DNA of 64,000 bases from CAZVBV01 sp964509975. Its GTDB lineage: Bacteria > Patescibacteriota > Gracilibacteria > UBA4473. A model generated the notes under the pieces. That model searched no databases. It saw nothing but the letters and a program-made list of their open reading frames with translations, and was not told where the DNA came from. Position 1 is the stretch's first letter. Each line of letters starts with the position of its first letter. Positions 25,509 to 34,639 of the stretch are shown piece by piece. The translations under genes were made by a program, and so were the position numbers. Where the stretch lies: assembly GCA_964509975.1 (NCBI GenBank), contig CAZDZO010000003.1, positions 18,283 through 82,282 of the forward strand. Direction: 5' to 3'.

Positions 25509-25928
25509 TGGTGGAGGTGGCGAGAATTGAACTCGCGTCCAAAGAGGAAACCTATTTTCGTCTACGTGACATAGTTCATTTAAATACGATTCCGCTACAA
25601 AATGAACAAAAAACGGAAAAGAGTGGTCTTAATTGTCCTTCTTCATCGACCAATTAAAAAAGTAAGATTCAAATTAGAAATAGAATTTAGAATCATCAAC
25701 TCTATTTCACTCACGAGCGTAAAGCTCAAGTAAGGTTTATATTTAGGCAATACCTTGATAAGCTAATTGTCGAGGCATCAAAGATGCTACGAAATTGTCA
25801 AACCCTTGTTTTGCCTTAGCAACAAAATTGTTTGCATTTAAGGTTGTTTATCGGATGTACCGGCAGATAAACGTGCCGTGTTCGCAAAAAATACATTTCG
25901 AATCTCTCTGTCAAAGCCAAACACCCCC
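25509..25928 (-). ncRNA. ssrA: Transfer-messenger RNA (tmRNA)
   Basis: tmRNA rescues stalled ribosomes and adds a degradation tag. The minus-strand 5' end GGGGGTGTTTGGCTTTGACA pairs its first seven bases with CACCTCC near the 3' end, which is followed by ACCA; the T-arm reads GAGTTCAATTCTC. The length of 420 bases fits. The resume codon is inferred as GCA at 25835, in the common context TTAAAT-GCA-AAC. From there an open frame of 30 codons runs to TAA (25745-25743); the predicted tag starts ANNFVAKAKQ and ends RQLAYQGIA. That is much longer than the 10-residue E. coli tag and lacks the usual ALAA ending. Confidence 0.9.
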
Positions 25929-26164
25929 TCGTTTCTGGGTCACTTCGTTAGACTTCTTCGCTTTCAGCGAATATCGTCATATTTCGTGACCGTGTCTCTC
26001 GCTCGCACAAAGTTCTGCGCTCGCGGGATTTTTAAAAGGTTATTTAAGAGAAGAATTTAAAAGAACAGGACATCAATTATGGCTGATAGAAACCGTTTTG
26101 TCAATACTCCTTTTTGGATCACTCTTCTAAAATCCCCCATCTTGAGCACATTCCCGCTCCCCCC

Positions 26165-26185
26165 TTGAACACATTTATTGTTCAA
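26165..26185 (+). repeat. 21-bp dispersed motif, copy 4 (spans a stop codon)
   Basis: TTGAACA, spacer CATTTAT, TGTTCAA. It contains the TAA of the minus-strand membrane protein gene (26177-26175), whose last codons (I-E-Q) lie in the right arm. Confidence 0.85.
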
Positions 26186-27026
26186 TCCTTTTCCTCATTT
26201 TCATCAACTCTGGATGTTCTCGTTGGAATTGTTCTCTCTTCTCCTGAATCTCCGGATGATCTTTCATAAACTGCTCTCGCTCCTCTGGTGAACGCAAACG
26301 CTTGTGATCTTCCTTTCCCATAAACTGTCCCCTTCGACCAATCAAAGGACGCACCATTGTGGCTGTAAATAAGTGCTCCCCTGTTTTTTCGCCCAGCACT
26401 TTCACCTTTGTACCAATTCTCAATGGTCTTCGTTTTGGAGTATCGGCAACGTCAACAATCCATTGCTGATGTGAGAAATCATCGAGAATAATAATATCTT
26501 CTTTTTGTACCTCAAGAATCGTTCCCGATAATCGCCCCTCTTCTGGCTGTGTCCACATTTCCTGCATACGATGTTGCATACCCACATACATCGGGGCATT
26601 TTCGGCAAACACTTTTTCAAATTGTTCTCCTCCTCCTATTCCATAGATAAGTCCCCCAAGAAGGATACTTAATGTTACATTCGTCATAAGAAGTGCGTGA
26701 ATAGAAAATCGATATCCTTTCTTCGTCTTGCGCAACCCCCACATTGCGATACTGACAAACGCAACAAAATAGACAATCCAAAACATCGGTAACCAACTGA
26801 GAATTAGTGATGTTCCTGATCCAGAAAGTTCAGAAAAAAGATCAAAGTCTGATTCCAATAAAGCGAAAATAATCACTGACACCCCTCCTGCTCCCAGAAG
26901 CACTGAAAGGTTATAAATCCCCCAGAAACCAATATTTCGAGCAATAAACTGCCATTTAGACCGAGGCTTGATCTGTCTTGCCTTAATCTTTCTGAGTACC
27001 GATTCTGAGAATTTTGAAGGATTCAT
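26175..27026 (-). CDS. Membrane protein next to an ECF sigma factor, possible anti-sigma partner
   Basis: A 283-residue protein with a basic cytoplasmic N-terminus (about residues 1-28), three transmembrane helices (about residues 31-55, 75-97 and 107-130) and an external C-terminal half. That half has a small beta-rich segment (GRLSGTILEVQKEDIIILDDFSHQQWIVDV) and a Glu/Arg-rich coiled tail with repeated EEREQFMKDHPE-type motifs. It starts 3 bases after the sigma-factor stop, so the pair form one operon; membrane anti-sigma factors typically have this position and a cytoplasmic N-terminal domain. I see no zinc-binding anti-sigma motif, so the role is inferred from context only. The stop codon lies in the 21-bp motif. 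Confidence 0.6.
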   Translation of the reverse strand: MNPSKFSESVLRKIKARQIKPRSKWQFIARNIGFWGIYNLSVLLGAGGVSVIIFALLESDFDLFSELSGSGTSLILSWLPMFWIVYFVAFVSIAMWGLRKTKKGYRFSIHALLMTNVTLSILLGGLIYGIGGGEQFEKVFAENAPMYVGMQHRMQEMWTQPEEGRLSGTILEVQKEDIIILDDFSHQQWIVDVADTPKRRPLRIGTKVKVLGEKTGEHLFTATMVRPLIGRRGQFMGKEDHKRLRSPEEREQFMKDHPEIQEKREQFQREHPELMKMRKRIEQ

Positions 27027-27029
27027 TTT

Positions 27030-27599
27030 TTAAAATTGAATATCTTGTTTTTCTGACTGTGCGCGGAATTGTTTTTTGGCCCGAGACATAAGTGTCGCCA
27101 CCGTTCCCATAGGGCAATGAAGGATATCCGCAATTTCTTCATAACTCTGATCTTCGAGGAATTTAAGAATAAGTACTTCTCGATATTTTTCTGGTAGTTG
27201 CCCCAAAATCTTTTGAATTTTTCGTGCTGTGAGTTCTCGATCAAATTCTTTTACAAAATCTGTTTTATCAGGAAGAAAAAGATTCTCATCCAATTCTACC
27301 TGCTGATCGTAACCTCGAGACTTTGCCTTTCGGAAAGCTGAAATCGTTTCGTTATGTGCAATACGATAAATCCAACTCGAGAATTTCACATTGCCAGAAA
27401 ACCCATTGAGATTTTTCCAAGTTTTGAGAAAAACATCCTGCAGAATTTCTTCTACTGTTTCTGGGCAGAAGCTCGAAATACGCATAATATATCTCTTTAG
27501 TTTTTCCTCATACCGTTCAACAAGAAGCCCAAACCAATCAACGTCTTCCAACGCTAACGCTACTAACTTCTCATCGGTCGCTTCGCGACTATTTATCAT
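27030..27599 (-). CDS. ECF-type RNA polymerase sigma factor
   Basis: A 189-residue two-domain sigma-70 factor. Region 2 includes ETVEEILQDVFLKTWKNLNGF and FSSWIYRIAHNETISAFRKAK. Region 4 has LPEKYREVLILKFLEDQSYEEIADILHCPMGTVATLMSRAKKQFR, a helix-turn-helix recognising the -35 region. It is first in an operon with a membrane protein. The next gene upstream of it (27815, separated by a terminator and a 30-bp palindrome) encodes a secreted protein that shares an E-x-R-x-x-F-M motif with the membrane protein, hinting at one envelope-stress circuit. Confidence 0.9.
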   Translation of the reverse strand: MINSREATDEKLVALALEDVDWFGLLVERYEEKLKRYIMRISSFCPETVEEILQDVFLKTWKNLNGFSGNVKFSSWIYRIAHNETISAFRKAKSRGYDQQVELDENLFLPDKTDFVKEFDRELTARKIQKILGQLPEKYREVLILKFLEDQSYEEIADILHCPMGTVATLMSRAKKQFRAQSEKQDIQF

Positions 27600-27707
27600 G
27601 TGTGTTTTTTATAGCAATTCACAATCCCAAGCAATACCAATGTGAAATATTTTCATCTCAATAAATAAGACGTGTGTGTATTTATTTTCTTTCAATTTTT
27701 CAACATT

Positions 27708-27737
27708 TGCAGGCGAGGTCACGTGACCTCGCCTGCA
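27708..27737. repeat. Perfect 30-bp GC-rich palindrome
   Basis: The half-site TGCAGGCGAGGTCAC is followed immediately by its exact reverse complement, with no spacer. It lies between the secreted-protein gene and the sigma operon and is far richer in G and C than its surroundings. No T-run follows on either side. Confidence 0.85.
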
Positions 27738-27762
27738 GGTTTCGTGCGGGGTTTCCTGGTAT

Positions 27763-27794
27763 TAAAAAAAGAGCCTCACAGGGAGACTCTTTTT
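27763..27794 (-). terminator. Rho-independent terminator of the secreted Met/Arg-rich protein gene
   Basis: Minus-strand 12-bp stem AAAAAGAGTCTC with GAGGCTCTTTTT (one wobble), a 5-base loop and seven Ts. It lies 20 bases past the stop. Confidence 0.85.
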
Positions 27795-27814
27795 ATTTGG
27801 TTACAAAAACCGTT

Positions 27815-28645
27815 TTATTGACCCATCCAACCTTGGAATCTTTCTCTAAGATTCGATTTTCGTTGTCCATTCATATTTGTTCCTTGTCCTCCTCGCCTAT
27901 TTGTTCGAAAAGATGGATGTTGTCGTTGGTTTCCTCCGCATTGCATATATCGCCCTTCCATACCATTTTTCTGCATAAATTCACGTCGGTCTTCTCGTTC
28001 CATTCCATTCCAATTTTCCGGCATATCTACACCAGATTTTTCGAAACGATCTTCGATACTTCCCATGTTGTTTTTTAACATAAATGCTCTTCGTTCCTCC
28101 ATTTTCATATCATCCCAGTTTTCTGATTTTTCAAATCCTGCTTTTCCAAAACGACCTTTCATCCCTTCCCCTCTCATACCTCTTTTGTGTCCCATACCTT
28201 TTCCGAATCCTCTTTCTGCACGGCTTTGCATGCGTTTAACTGTTTCCGGATCATCAGAAGTAGTTATTACTCTCATACCATTTGATAATTGTTCCACTGT
28301 CCGAATAGTTTTCTCGTTTCTTGGGGCACGATCTTCTCGTGATTGAATCTTGATGACAACATCTGCATCATCAGAAATAATTGTTTTTACCACTCCATTT
28401 TCGATATTTTCAACCAAATGAGTGATTGATTCATGCATGCTTTTCATTTCAGCACGGTGTTCTTCACGAATCGTTTTCATAGATTCCTGAAATGCTTCGA
28501 ATGTGTCACTTTGAATGACGATAGCTTTGAACTCGTCAAAGCGGCCTGGTGTTATTTGATTGCCTTCCCAGAAGGCACTTGTTGATGCTACGCCAGTTCC
28601 CAAAACAAGAAGGGCGAGAGCGAAATTGAAAATTGATTTTTTCAT
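27815..28645 (-). CDS. Secreted Met/Arg/Gly-rich protein, unknown
   Basis: A 276-residue exported protein with a signal peptide (MKKSIFNFALALLVLGTGVASTSAF). The mature part begins with an amphipathic region of EEHRAEMKSMHESITHLVENIE type. Two short internal repeats follow: SDDADVVIKIQSREDR and SDDPETVKRMQSRAER, then ENWDDMKMEERRAFMLKNNM and ENWNGMEREDRREFMQKNGM. The tail is rich in Gly, Arg and Met with CGG. The second repeat type recurs in the tail of the membrane protein at 26175. No known family is recognised; a periplasmic stress or metal-related role like that of Spy/CpxP proteins is only a guess from composition. Confidence 0.6.
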   Translation of the reverse strand: MKKSIFNFALALLVLGTGVASTSAFWEGNQITPGRFDEFKAIVIQSDTFEAFQESMKTIREEHRAEMKSMHESITHLVENIENGVVKTIISDDADVVIKIQSREDRAPRNEKTIRTVEQLSNGMRVITTSDDPETVKRMQSRAERGFGKGMGHKRGMRGEGMKGRFGKAGFEKSENWDDMKMEERRAFMLKNNMGSIEDRFEKSGVDMPENWNGMEREDRREFMQKNGMEGRYMQCGGNQRQHPSFRTNRRGGQGTNMNGQRKSNLRERFQGWMGQ

Positions 28646-28726
28646 AATGTAATAAATAAGAAATAATAAATAAGAAGCTTCACCCTCTTATACGTCGGGA
28701 TAAAAAATTTCTTTCAAAAAAACAAA

Positions 28727-30577
28727 CTATTTCATTTTCCTCATCAAGTGATCGATCATTTGCTTCTCTCTGGAATCGATTTCTGCCCTAAGAAAATCAT
28801 AAATCTCATCGCAAGATCCCACTTCTTGTGTTTCACAAAGTGCGATTTCTTCATGTGCAATCTTATACATTTCCAAGAGTACTTGCGCCTCATATAGTTT
28901 TGCAACAACATCTTGAGTCAATTCATCTTCTTCTTTTATCTTGGCGCCTATCGTTTGTTTTGAAAGAGCTCCACTTTTCATTTGTTCTAATCGTTTTTGA
29001 AAAAGCACTTCTGATGGTGTTAATTCTGGTTTTTTGGGTTTTTTGGGTTTCTTAGGTTCTTGTTTTTCAACATTGTTCTGCATCGCTTTTGCGATTCCCG
29101 TATATCCCCGCGCGACATCATTCATAACCCCGAAAACCCCAAATACACCTGGAGTTTCTGTTGCACAGGTAATCATATTATTGAGCGTATCTCCATAACA
29201 TCTTCTCGGGAGTTTTTCCCATCCCTCCTCACTCCACTGATACACAGAAAGCGTTTCTTCTTCCAACATCACTACATCATCTTCGGAATAAGAAAAGGTA
29301 ATGTGAATATTTTCTTGAAAATTTGAAAGTTTTGTAGACACGTCTGAAAGTGCCTGTAAATCATATATTCCCGTTCCCAAAACATACATATCTTCTGCTG
29401 CGACAGGTGCTCCAACGGCTTGTAAAATGGCCCCGACTTCAAGTCGCTTTAACTGAAATTGAACCTGTTTTTCTGATTCAACACCCCCTTCTGGAATGTT
29501 TACTTGTACTCCTTCATTTTTTCCAATAAGAATTTTCATAACACCCCCTTCTCCAGAAGAAACATTTTCTTGTACTTCTACTAATGTGTTCGCCTCACCT
29601 ATACATCCTTTTGTTGTAAACGTTGCAATTGTCCCAACACTTTCTTTTCCTTGATCATCAGAGGATCGAGATCGATAATCATGCGTTACACAATCGAGGA
29701 GATCTGGAATAGCTACTTCTTGTGAAAGAGTATAATTTGACGTAAAAGGCGTCAGCCTAGAGATATCCCCAACAAGTCCATATCCTATTCTTGATTTTGC
29801 TTCTTTATCCGTTGTCCACTGGAAGACCATTCCTTTTTCTTCGTCTGTGTCCATTATAATTTCCGATAAAATTGGCGCCTGCATCGGATTCACATCAACA
29901 CTAAAATACTTGTCGTACATATTTCGCACCGCATCCACAACATAAACCGAAATATCATAACTTTCAGCCATGAGACGAGTTCCATCAAGAACAACAACTT
30001 GATTCCCATTTGCAACAGCAAATCGACCTCCCGCATCATTCGCCAACGCAAACGTGTGACTGTCTCCAGAATCTGGATCAATTGCCGTTAATGTTCCCAC
30101 AACTGTCCCTACTTCTACTCGTTCATCAACAGCTGTACTCTCAAAAAGAATATTGGTCGGAGCCTCATTTTTGTTTTGTACCAGAATCGTAAAATTCTTT
30201 GTAAATGTATTCCAATCTGGATCTCGTACTAAGATCGTAATTTCGTGAAATTTATCCGATTCATAATCGAGAAATTCATTTCCATTTTTTACCTGTAAAC
30301 TATTCCCTTCTGCAATTTCAAATCTCCCCCCCGCATCATTCGGAATAAAAAACGTAAGATCCTCAATTTCATTATCAGGATCTACCGCTGACAACATTCC
30401 AATGAAAGTATCATTTGCCGCATTTTCACTTACCACAATTTCGTTTAGGAGAATGTTATTCGGTGCATTTTTAAGATCCCCATCAACCAATGCAAATGCA
30501 CTTGAAATAAGAAAAAAAGACAACACCCCCATAAAACACACTATAAATCGAATTCTATTTGTATTTATTTTTTTCAT
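28727..30577 (-). CDS. Secreted cadherin-like repeat protein
   Basis: A 616-residue exported protein; the ATG at 30577 begins a signal peptide (MKKINTNRIRFIVCFMGVLSFFLISSAFA). Two cadherin-like modules follow (about residues 38-235), each starting APxNILxxxxxVxE and carrying the calcium-type motif AVDPDNE or AIDPDSGDSH, with NDAGGRFEIAEGN and NDAGGRFAVANGN. A fibronectin-like segment (about residues 240-330) and a beta-rich region precede a low-complexity linker (EPKKPKKPKKPE) and a charged coiled C-terminus (about residues 530-616). The architecture suggests surface adhesion. There is no obvious C-terminal anchor. Confidence 0.75.
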   Translation of the reverse strand: MKKINTNRIRFIVCFMGVLSFFLISSAFALVDGDLKNAPNNILLNEIVVSENAANDTFIGMLSAVDPDNEIEDLTFFIPNDAGGRFEIAEGNSLQVKNGNEFLDYESDKFHEITILVRDPDWNTFTKNFTILVQNKNEAPTNILFESTAVDERVEVGTVVGTLTAIDPDSGDSHTFALANDAGGRFAVANGNQVVVLDGTRLMAESYDISVYVVDAVRNMYDKYFSVDVNPMQAPILSEIIMDTDEEKGMVFQWTTDKEAKSRIGYGLVGDISRLTPFTSNYTLSQEVAIPDLLDCVTHDYRSRSSDDQGKESVGTIATFTTKGCIGEANTLVEVQENVSSGEGGVMKILIGKNEGVQVNIPEGGVESEKQVQFQLKRLEVGAILQAVGAPVAAEDMYVLGTGIYDLQALSDVSTKLSNFQENIHITFSYSEDDVVMLEEETLSVYQWSEEGWEKLPRRCYGDTLNNMITCATETPGVFGVFGVMNDVARGYTGIAKAMQNNVEKQEPKKPKKPKKPELTPSEVLFQKRLEQMKSGALSKQTIGAKIKEEDELTQDVVAKLYEAQVLLEMYKIAHEEIALCETQEVGSCDEIYDFLRAEIDSREKQMIDHLMRKMK

Positions 30578-30705
30578 GAAGATTGTGTCACAACAAGATT
30601 TTGTCTTATTAAAAAACGTATCTCCTATTAGCATACTATGCTCTCTAACTTCAAATCAACAGAACTCGCTTGCTGTAATAAGGTTTTGTGGTGTTGTACA
30701 TCCTC

Positions 30706-32313
30706 CTATTTTAAAATGGCAGCCACAAACGCTCGAAACAGTGGATGTGGTTTGAATGGTCGAGATTTCAGTTCTGGATGGAACTGTGATCCCATCATGA
30801 AAGGATGATCTGCTATCTCAACAACTTCCACGAGTTTTTTATCTGGTGATTGACCCGAAATAATAAACCCTTTTTTCTCAAATCGATTCCGATATTTATT
30901 ATTAAATTCATATCGATGACGATGTCGTTCAGAAATCTTTGTTTCTTTATAAATTTTTGCCGCTTTTGTTCCTTTTGTAAGAACCGCTGGATAGGCTCCC
31001 AATCTCATATTCGCTCCCTTAGTACGTAAATTTCTTTGCCCAGGCACAAATTCCACTACATAATTTTTTGATTTCTTTTTTTCATCAAATTCCTCTGAGG
31101 TCGCATCTTTAATTTTTAGAACATTACGCGCAAACTCAATCGCCATAATTTGTGATCCCAAACATAACCCCAAATAAGGTTTTTCGTTTATACGACAGTA
31201 TTCCGCCACTTGAATTTTTCCTTCGATTCCGCGATTCCCAAATCCTCCTGGAACAATAACGCCATCTACGGCTTCTAGTTTTTTCCACTCTTCCTTGTCT
31301 TTTTCTTCAATTTTTTCCGTATCAATCCATTCAATATTTACTTTATGATTGTGGTGATATCCTGCTGATTTAGACGCTTCAATGACCGATAAATACGCAT
31401 CATCGAGATCATTATATTTCCCCGCCAACCCAATGAAAATTTCTCCTTTCACTTTCTTTCGTTTTTCAACACCCTTCTCCCAATCTTTAAGATTAAACCT
31501 TTTTTTCTTGAGATTTAATTTTTCTGACAAAATCCCTCCCAGTCCAAATTTTTGAAATCGCAATGGAACTTCATAGATTGAATTCACCGTCTCTGCAGGA
31601 ATTACTGCCCGTTCCTCCACATCACAGAAATACGCTACTTTTTTTATCAAATTTTTTGGAATCTTCACATCTGCTCTCATAAAGATAAGATCCGGTTGCA
31701 CTCCTAAACGCCTCATTTCTCTTACTGATAACTGTGTTGGTTTTGTTTTGAGTTCTCCCGATGCCGCCAAATACGGTAACAACGTCGTATGCATGGATAT
31801 ACAATTCTCTCCGTATTTCTTTTTCATCTGACGAAGCACCTCAATAAAAGGCTCTCCTTCTATATCTCCCACCGTACCTCCGATTTCCACAACAAGAACA
31901 TCCGTTCTGAGTTTCTTTGCCGCGAGTTCAATTTTCTCAATAAGTTTCCCTGTGATATGTGGCACCACTTGAATTGTTCCCCCAAGATATTTCCCTTCTC
32001 GTTCTTCTTCCAATACTTCTGAGTAAATTTTCCCTGTTGTCACCGAACACTCTTTTACCAATGTTTCATCAATAAACCGCTCATAGTGTCCCAAATCCAA
32101 ATCTGTTTCTGATCCATCATCCAACACAAACACTTCTCCATGTTGAAATGGACTCATTGTTCCCGGATCCACGTTTAAATATGGATCGAGTTTCATGATG
32201 GCAACTTTTACTCCAGCCGATTTCAAAATCGCGGCAGTCGAAGACGCTACAATTCCCTTTCCCAAACTAGAACAAACACCACCCGTGACGAAAATGAATT
32301 TTGAATTAACCAT
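30706..32313 (-). CDS. pyrG: CTP synthase
   Basis: Converts UTP to CTP using ATP and glutamine. The start MVNSKFIFVTGGVCSSLGKGI at 32313 gives 535 residues, the usual size. The synthetase domain has VTGGVCSSLGKG and KLDPYLNVDPGTMSPFQHGEVFVLDDGSETDLDLGHYERF. The glutamine amidotransferase domain has the nucleophile motif GLCLGSQIMAIE and the HPEL of the catalytic His/Glu. It lies 45 bases downstream of ruvB on the same strand and is probably in the same operon. Confidence 0.96.
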   Translation of the reverse strand: MVNSKFIFVTGGVCSSLGKGIVASSTAAILKSAGVKVAIMKLDPYLNVDPGTMSPFQHGEVFVLDDGSETDLDLGHYERFIDETLVKECSVTTGKIYSEVLEEEREGKYLGGTIQVVPHITGKLIEKIELAAKKLRTDVLVVEIGGTVGDIEGEPFIEVLRQMKKKYGENCISMHTTLLPYLAASGELKTKPTQLSVREMRRLGVQPDLIFMRADVKIPKNLIKKVAYFCDVEERAVIPAETVNSIYEVPLRFQKFGLGGILSEKLNLKKKRFNLKDWEKGVEKRKKVKGEIFIGLAGKYNDLDDAYLSVIEASKSAGYHHNHKVNIEWIDTEKIEEKDKEEWKKLEAVDGVIVPGGFGNRGIEGKIQVAEYCRINEKPYLGLCLGSQIMAIEFARNVLKIKDATSEEFDEKKKSKNYVVEFVPGQRNLRTKGANMRLGAYPAVLTKGTKAAKIYKETKISERHRHRYEFNNKYRNRFEKKGFIISGQSPDKKLVEVVEIADHPFMMGSQFHPELKSRPFKPHPLFRAFVAAILK

Positions 32314-32358
32314 TACGGGATTTAAGTTTAAGAAGATTTTGGGGAAATGCAAAGAAAA

Positions 32359-33396
32359 TCAAATAAGTTTTGGTTTCCCAGAAATTCCCAAATGTGCAAA
32401 CGCCTCTTCTGTCGCCAATCGCCCACGTGGAGTCTTTTGAAGAAATCCTTCACGGATCAAGAATGGTTCAATCATATCTTCAACCGTATTTTCTTCTTCT
32501 CCCATTGCAGAAGCAATGGTAGACAGTCCCACTGGACCACCTTTAAATTTTTCACACAGTGCTCGCAAATACAGTTGGTCTGCATGATCCAATCCCCTCT
32601 CATCGACAGATAAACTGGATAATCCTTCTCGAACGACTTTTTCGGTTACCTTTCCTTCATGGAGAATCTCTGCAAAGTCTCGCATCCGACGAAGCAACCT
32701 ATTCGCAATTCGTGGTGTTCTTCGTGCACACTTTGCAAGCGTATGTGCCGCATCTGAGTCAATGTGAATATCAAGAATCCCTGCGGATCGTTCGACGATT
32801 TGTTGAATTTCATCCGCTTCATAGAACCTCAACCGTTCCACGTGTCCAAACCGATCTCGAAGAGGCCCTGCCAGCATAGAAGCTTTTGTTGTGGCTCCTA
32901 CGAGGGTAAATCGCGGGACGTTCAGACGCATGGTTCTGGCCGATGGTCCTTTTCCGACGACAATATCGATCGCAAAGTCTTCCATGGCCGAATAGAGAAT
33001 CTCCTCCACCGGCGCACGCAACCGATGAATCTCATCGATGAAAAGAATGTCGTTCTCTTGAAGATTGGTCAAAATAGCGGCTAAATCGCCTGGTTTCTCA
33101 AGTGCTGGTCCAGCAGTAGAACGAAGATTCGTCCCCATCTCATGTGCAAGAATAATCGACAGCGTTGTCTTCCCGAGCCCAGGAGGCCCATAGAATAACG
33201 TGTGATCCAATGGATCGTTTCTTTTTCGCGCCGCTTGGCAAAATACACGCAAGTTTCCTTTCACTTCGGATTGTCCGACATAATTTTCAAAATCTTTTGG
33301 TCGCAACGTATTTTCAAAAGCTTCACTGTCTCCATTTGAAGTATGAGAAACAACCGAAGCCTCTGTTTTCGCTGAAGTCTGTTCTTCTTCTATCAT
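32359..33396 (-). CDS. ruvB: Holliday junction branch migration ATPase RuvB
   Basis: A hexameric AAA+ motor that drives branch migration with RuvA. From the ATG at 33396 it has 345 residues; GTG and TTG starts slightly upstream (to 33432) are possible. Motifs: TLRPKDFENYVGQ, Walker A GPPGLGKTT, Walker B ILFIDEIHRL, sensor VGATTKASMLAGPLRDRFG, and the C-terminal winged helix GGPVGLSTIASAMGEEENTVEDMIEPFLIREGFLQKTPRGR. RuvA and RuvC are not in the window, but RuvX is at 11871. The upstream gene ends within about 45 bases. Confidence 0.96.
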   Translation of the reverse strand: MIEEEQTSAKTEASVVSHTSNGDSEAFENTLRPKDFENYVGQSEVKGNLRVFCQAARKRNDPLDHTLFYGPPGLGKTTLSIILAHEMGTNLRSTAGPALEKPGDLAAILTNLQENDILFIDEIHRLRAPVEEILYSAMEDFAIDIVVGKGPSARTMRLNVPRFTLVGATTKASMLAGPLRDRFGHVERLRFYEADEIQQIVERSAGILDIHIDSDAAHTLAKCARRTPRIANRLLRRMRDFAEILHEGKVTEKVVREGLSSLSVDERGLDHADQLYLRALCEKFKGGPVGLSTIASAMGEEENTVEDMIEPFLIREGFLQKTPRGRLATEEAFAHLGISGKPKLI

Positions 33397-33438
33397 CACG
33401 CGAATTGTCCTGTATTTCGAGGTAATTGGCAATGAAGG

Positions 33439-33891
33439 TTATTTTTTCTTTGTACGTTTTTTTACTGTTGGCATTTTAAGCATTGAAACCTTTGGAATTG
33501 GGGGAATATGCTTCAAGGTATATCGCCGAACCTGACCAATGATTTTCATCATTTTCTGATAGGCCGATGGATTGTTATAAATAAGTGGACACTCCACTGG
33601 CACTACCTGTCCTTCTTCATTTTCAATATACAAAAACGTCCCATCTTTTTGTTTTACCAATAATGGGAACTCTTTATCCTCATCTTCAAAATACACACCT
33701 GAATTAATATCTGGTGCAAGTGCTTTATCCAGTTCATCTGTTGTTGTTTGATCTGTTCGAATCCTTGTTGTTTCCACAAGATCCTTTATTTTGATATTCG
33801 CTTTTTCAATACGACAAACCTTTTCCTGTTGAAGGGGACATTCTTTACAGGGTTTTTGCGCTCCTAGTTCAGGGGTTTTCTTTTCTGTCAT
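33439..33891 (-). CDS. Conserved-looking small protein with N-terminal cysteine cluster, unknown
   Basis: A 150-residue soluble protein upstream of ruvB and pyrG on the same strand. The N-terminus carries a cysteine cluster (PCKECPLQQEKVCRIE) that could bind zinc or a cluster. The middle is acidic (YFEDEDKEFPLLVKQKDGTFLYIENEEGQVVPVECPLIYN) and the C-terminus basic (PTVKKRTKKK). No family is recognised. Its place at the head of a ruvB-pyrG operon says little about its job. Confidence 0.6.
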   Translation of the reverse strand: MTEKKTPELGAQKPCKECPLQQEKVCRIEKANIKIKDLVETTRIRTDQTTTDELDKALAPDINSGVYFEDEDKEFPLLVKQKDGTFLYIENEEGQVVPVECPLIYNNPSAYQKMMKIIGQVRRYTLKHIPPIPKVSMLKMPTVKKRTKKK

Positions 33892-34006
33892 TTTTTTACT
33901 ACAAAACCATACCCTATTTAGATTCTTTTCAACATTTTGTCAAAAATTTCATGAATACATAAAGTATACAATAAAACACTTCCCTTATTTTCTCAACCTG
34001 TATTTG

Positions 34007-34035
34007 TTGACGAAAATAGGCCTGACGGGTAAACT
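34007..34035 (+). promoter_or_regulatory. Promoter for candidate noncoding RNA
   Basis: TTGACG (34007-34012), 17 bases, TAAACT (34030-34035), in a 794-base region without a supported gene. Confidence 0.5.
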
Positions 34036-34041
34036 GTCTTG

Positions 34042-34635
34042 ATTTCGTTGCTCAGGAACTAAAAAACAAAAACAAGTTTCCTCGACGCACCAGAGATCAC
34101 AGAAAAAAGTTCTTTCAAAAATCGGTTGGAGTGGGGAGTGATGAGGAAGTAGGCTTACTGATCAAAAATTATTTCTTTCAAAATTTTATAAAAATTTATT
34201 TTTTATTAAAACTTTCAGACCAAGGTTGCTTTCTCTTTTCTCTCCGCTTTGCGATGCCGTTCTTTCCGCTTTAGACAACGGATTGAATGCACCACAAAAC
34301 GCGAGAGGCGATTTTCACTGGACGACTTATCTTCCCTTCGAAGAAGCCGCCCTCTCGAAAACCGTTTTGGGGTTCGAAAAAAAGAAGAAAGAATTTATTC
34401 TTTCCTCTTTTCTTTAAAACCAAACAGCCTGCATTTTAGCGCAATCTGACCTAACAGTCAAATTCCTGAAATACAAAAAAGGCCTCGACTGGTAACGCGA
34501 GACTCGAATGAGTTAAAAAAGTTTTTCACCCAAGCAAGGCAATGAGAGTTTTTGGCCCTTCGTCAGGGCTTTAAAAACCGGCGGGAAGTTCATCTCTATA
34601 ATTGAGTTCTGTAGCTTCCTTGTCGGTTTTTTGTT
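34042..34635 (+). ncRNA. Candidate structured noncoding RNA of about 0.6 kb
   Basis: The 794 bases between the small Cys-cluster gene and rpsA (33892-34685) contain no convincing protein gene. A promoter-like pair at 34007-34035 and a long terminator stem at 34573-34632 delimit about 590 bases on the plus strand. Several local hairpins are visible, for example GCCC-TTCGTCA-GGGC at about 34551-34569 and a GAACAAATTC-free, purine-rich 3' half with GGCCTCGACTGG. I looked for RNase P, SRP and 6S landmarks and did not find them. The RNA's identity is unknown, and some of the stretch may be plain spacer. Confidence 0.35.
34573..34632 (+). terminator. Terminator of the candidate noncoding RNA
   Basis: AAAAACCGGCGGGAAG pairs imperfectly with CTTCCTTGTCGGTTTTTT across a 25-base loop, ending in six Ts. 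Confidence 0.6.
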
Positions 34636-34639
34636 ATCT

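Noticed and set aside
34042..34635. RNase P RNA, SRP RNA or 6S RNA in the rpsA-upstream gap
   Set aside because: No GAGGAAAGTCC-type or SRP GGAAG/GNRA landmark could be found on either strand.
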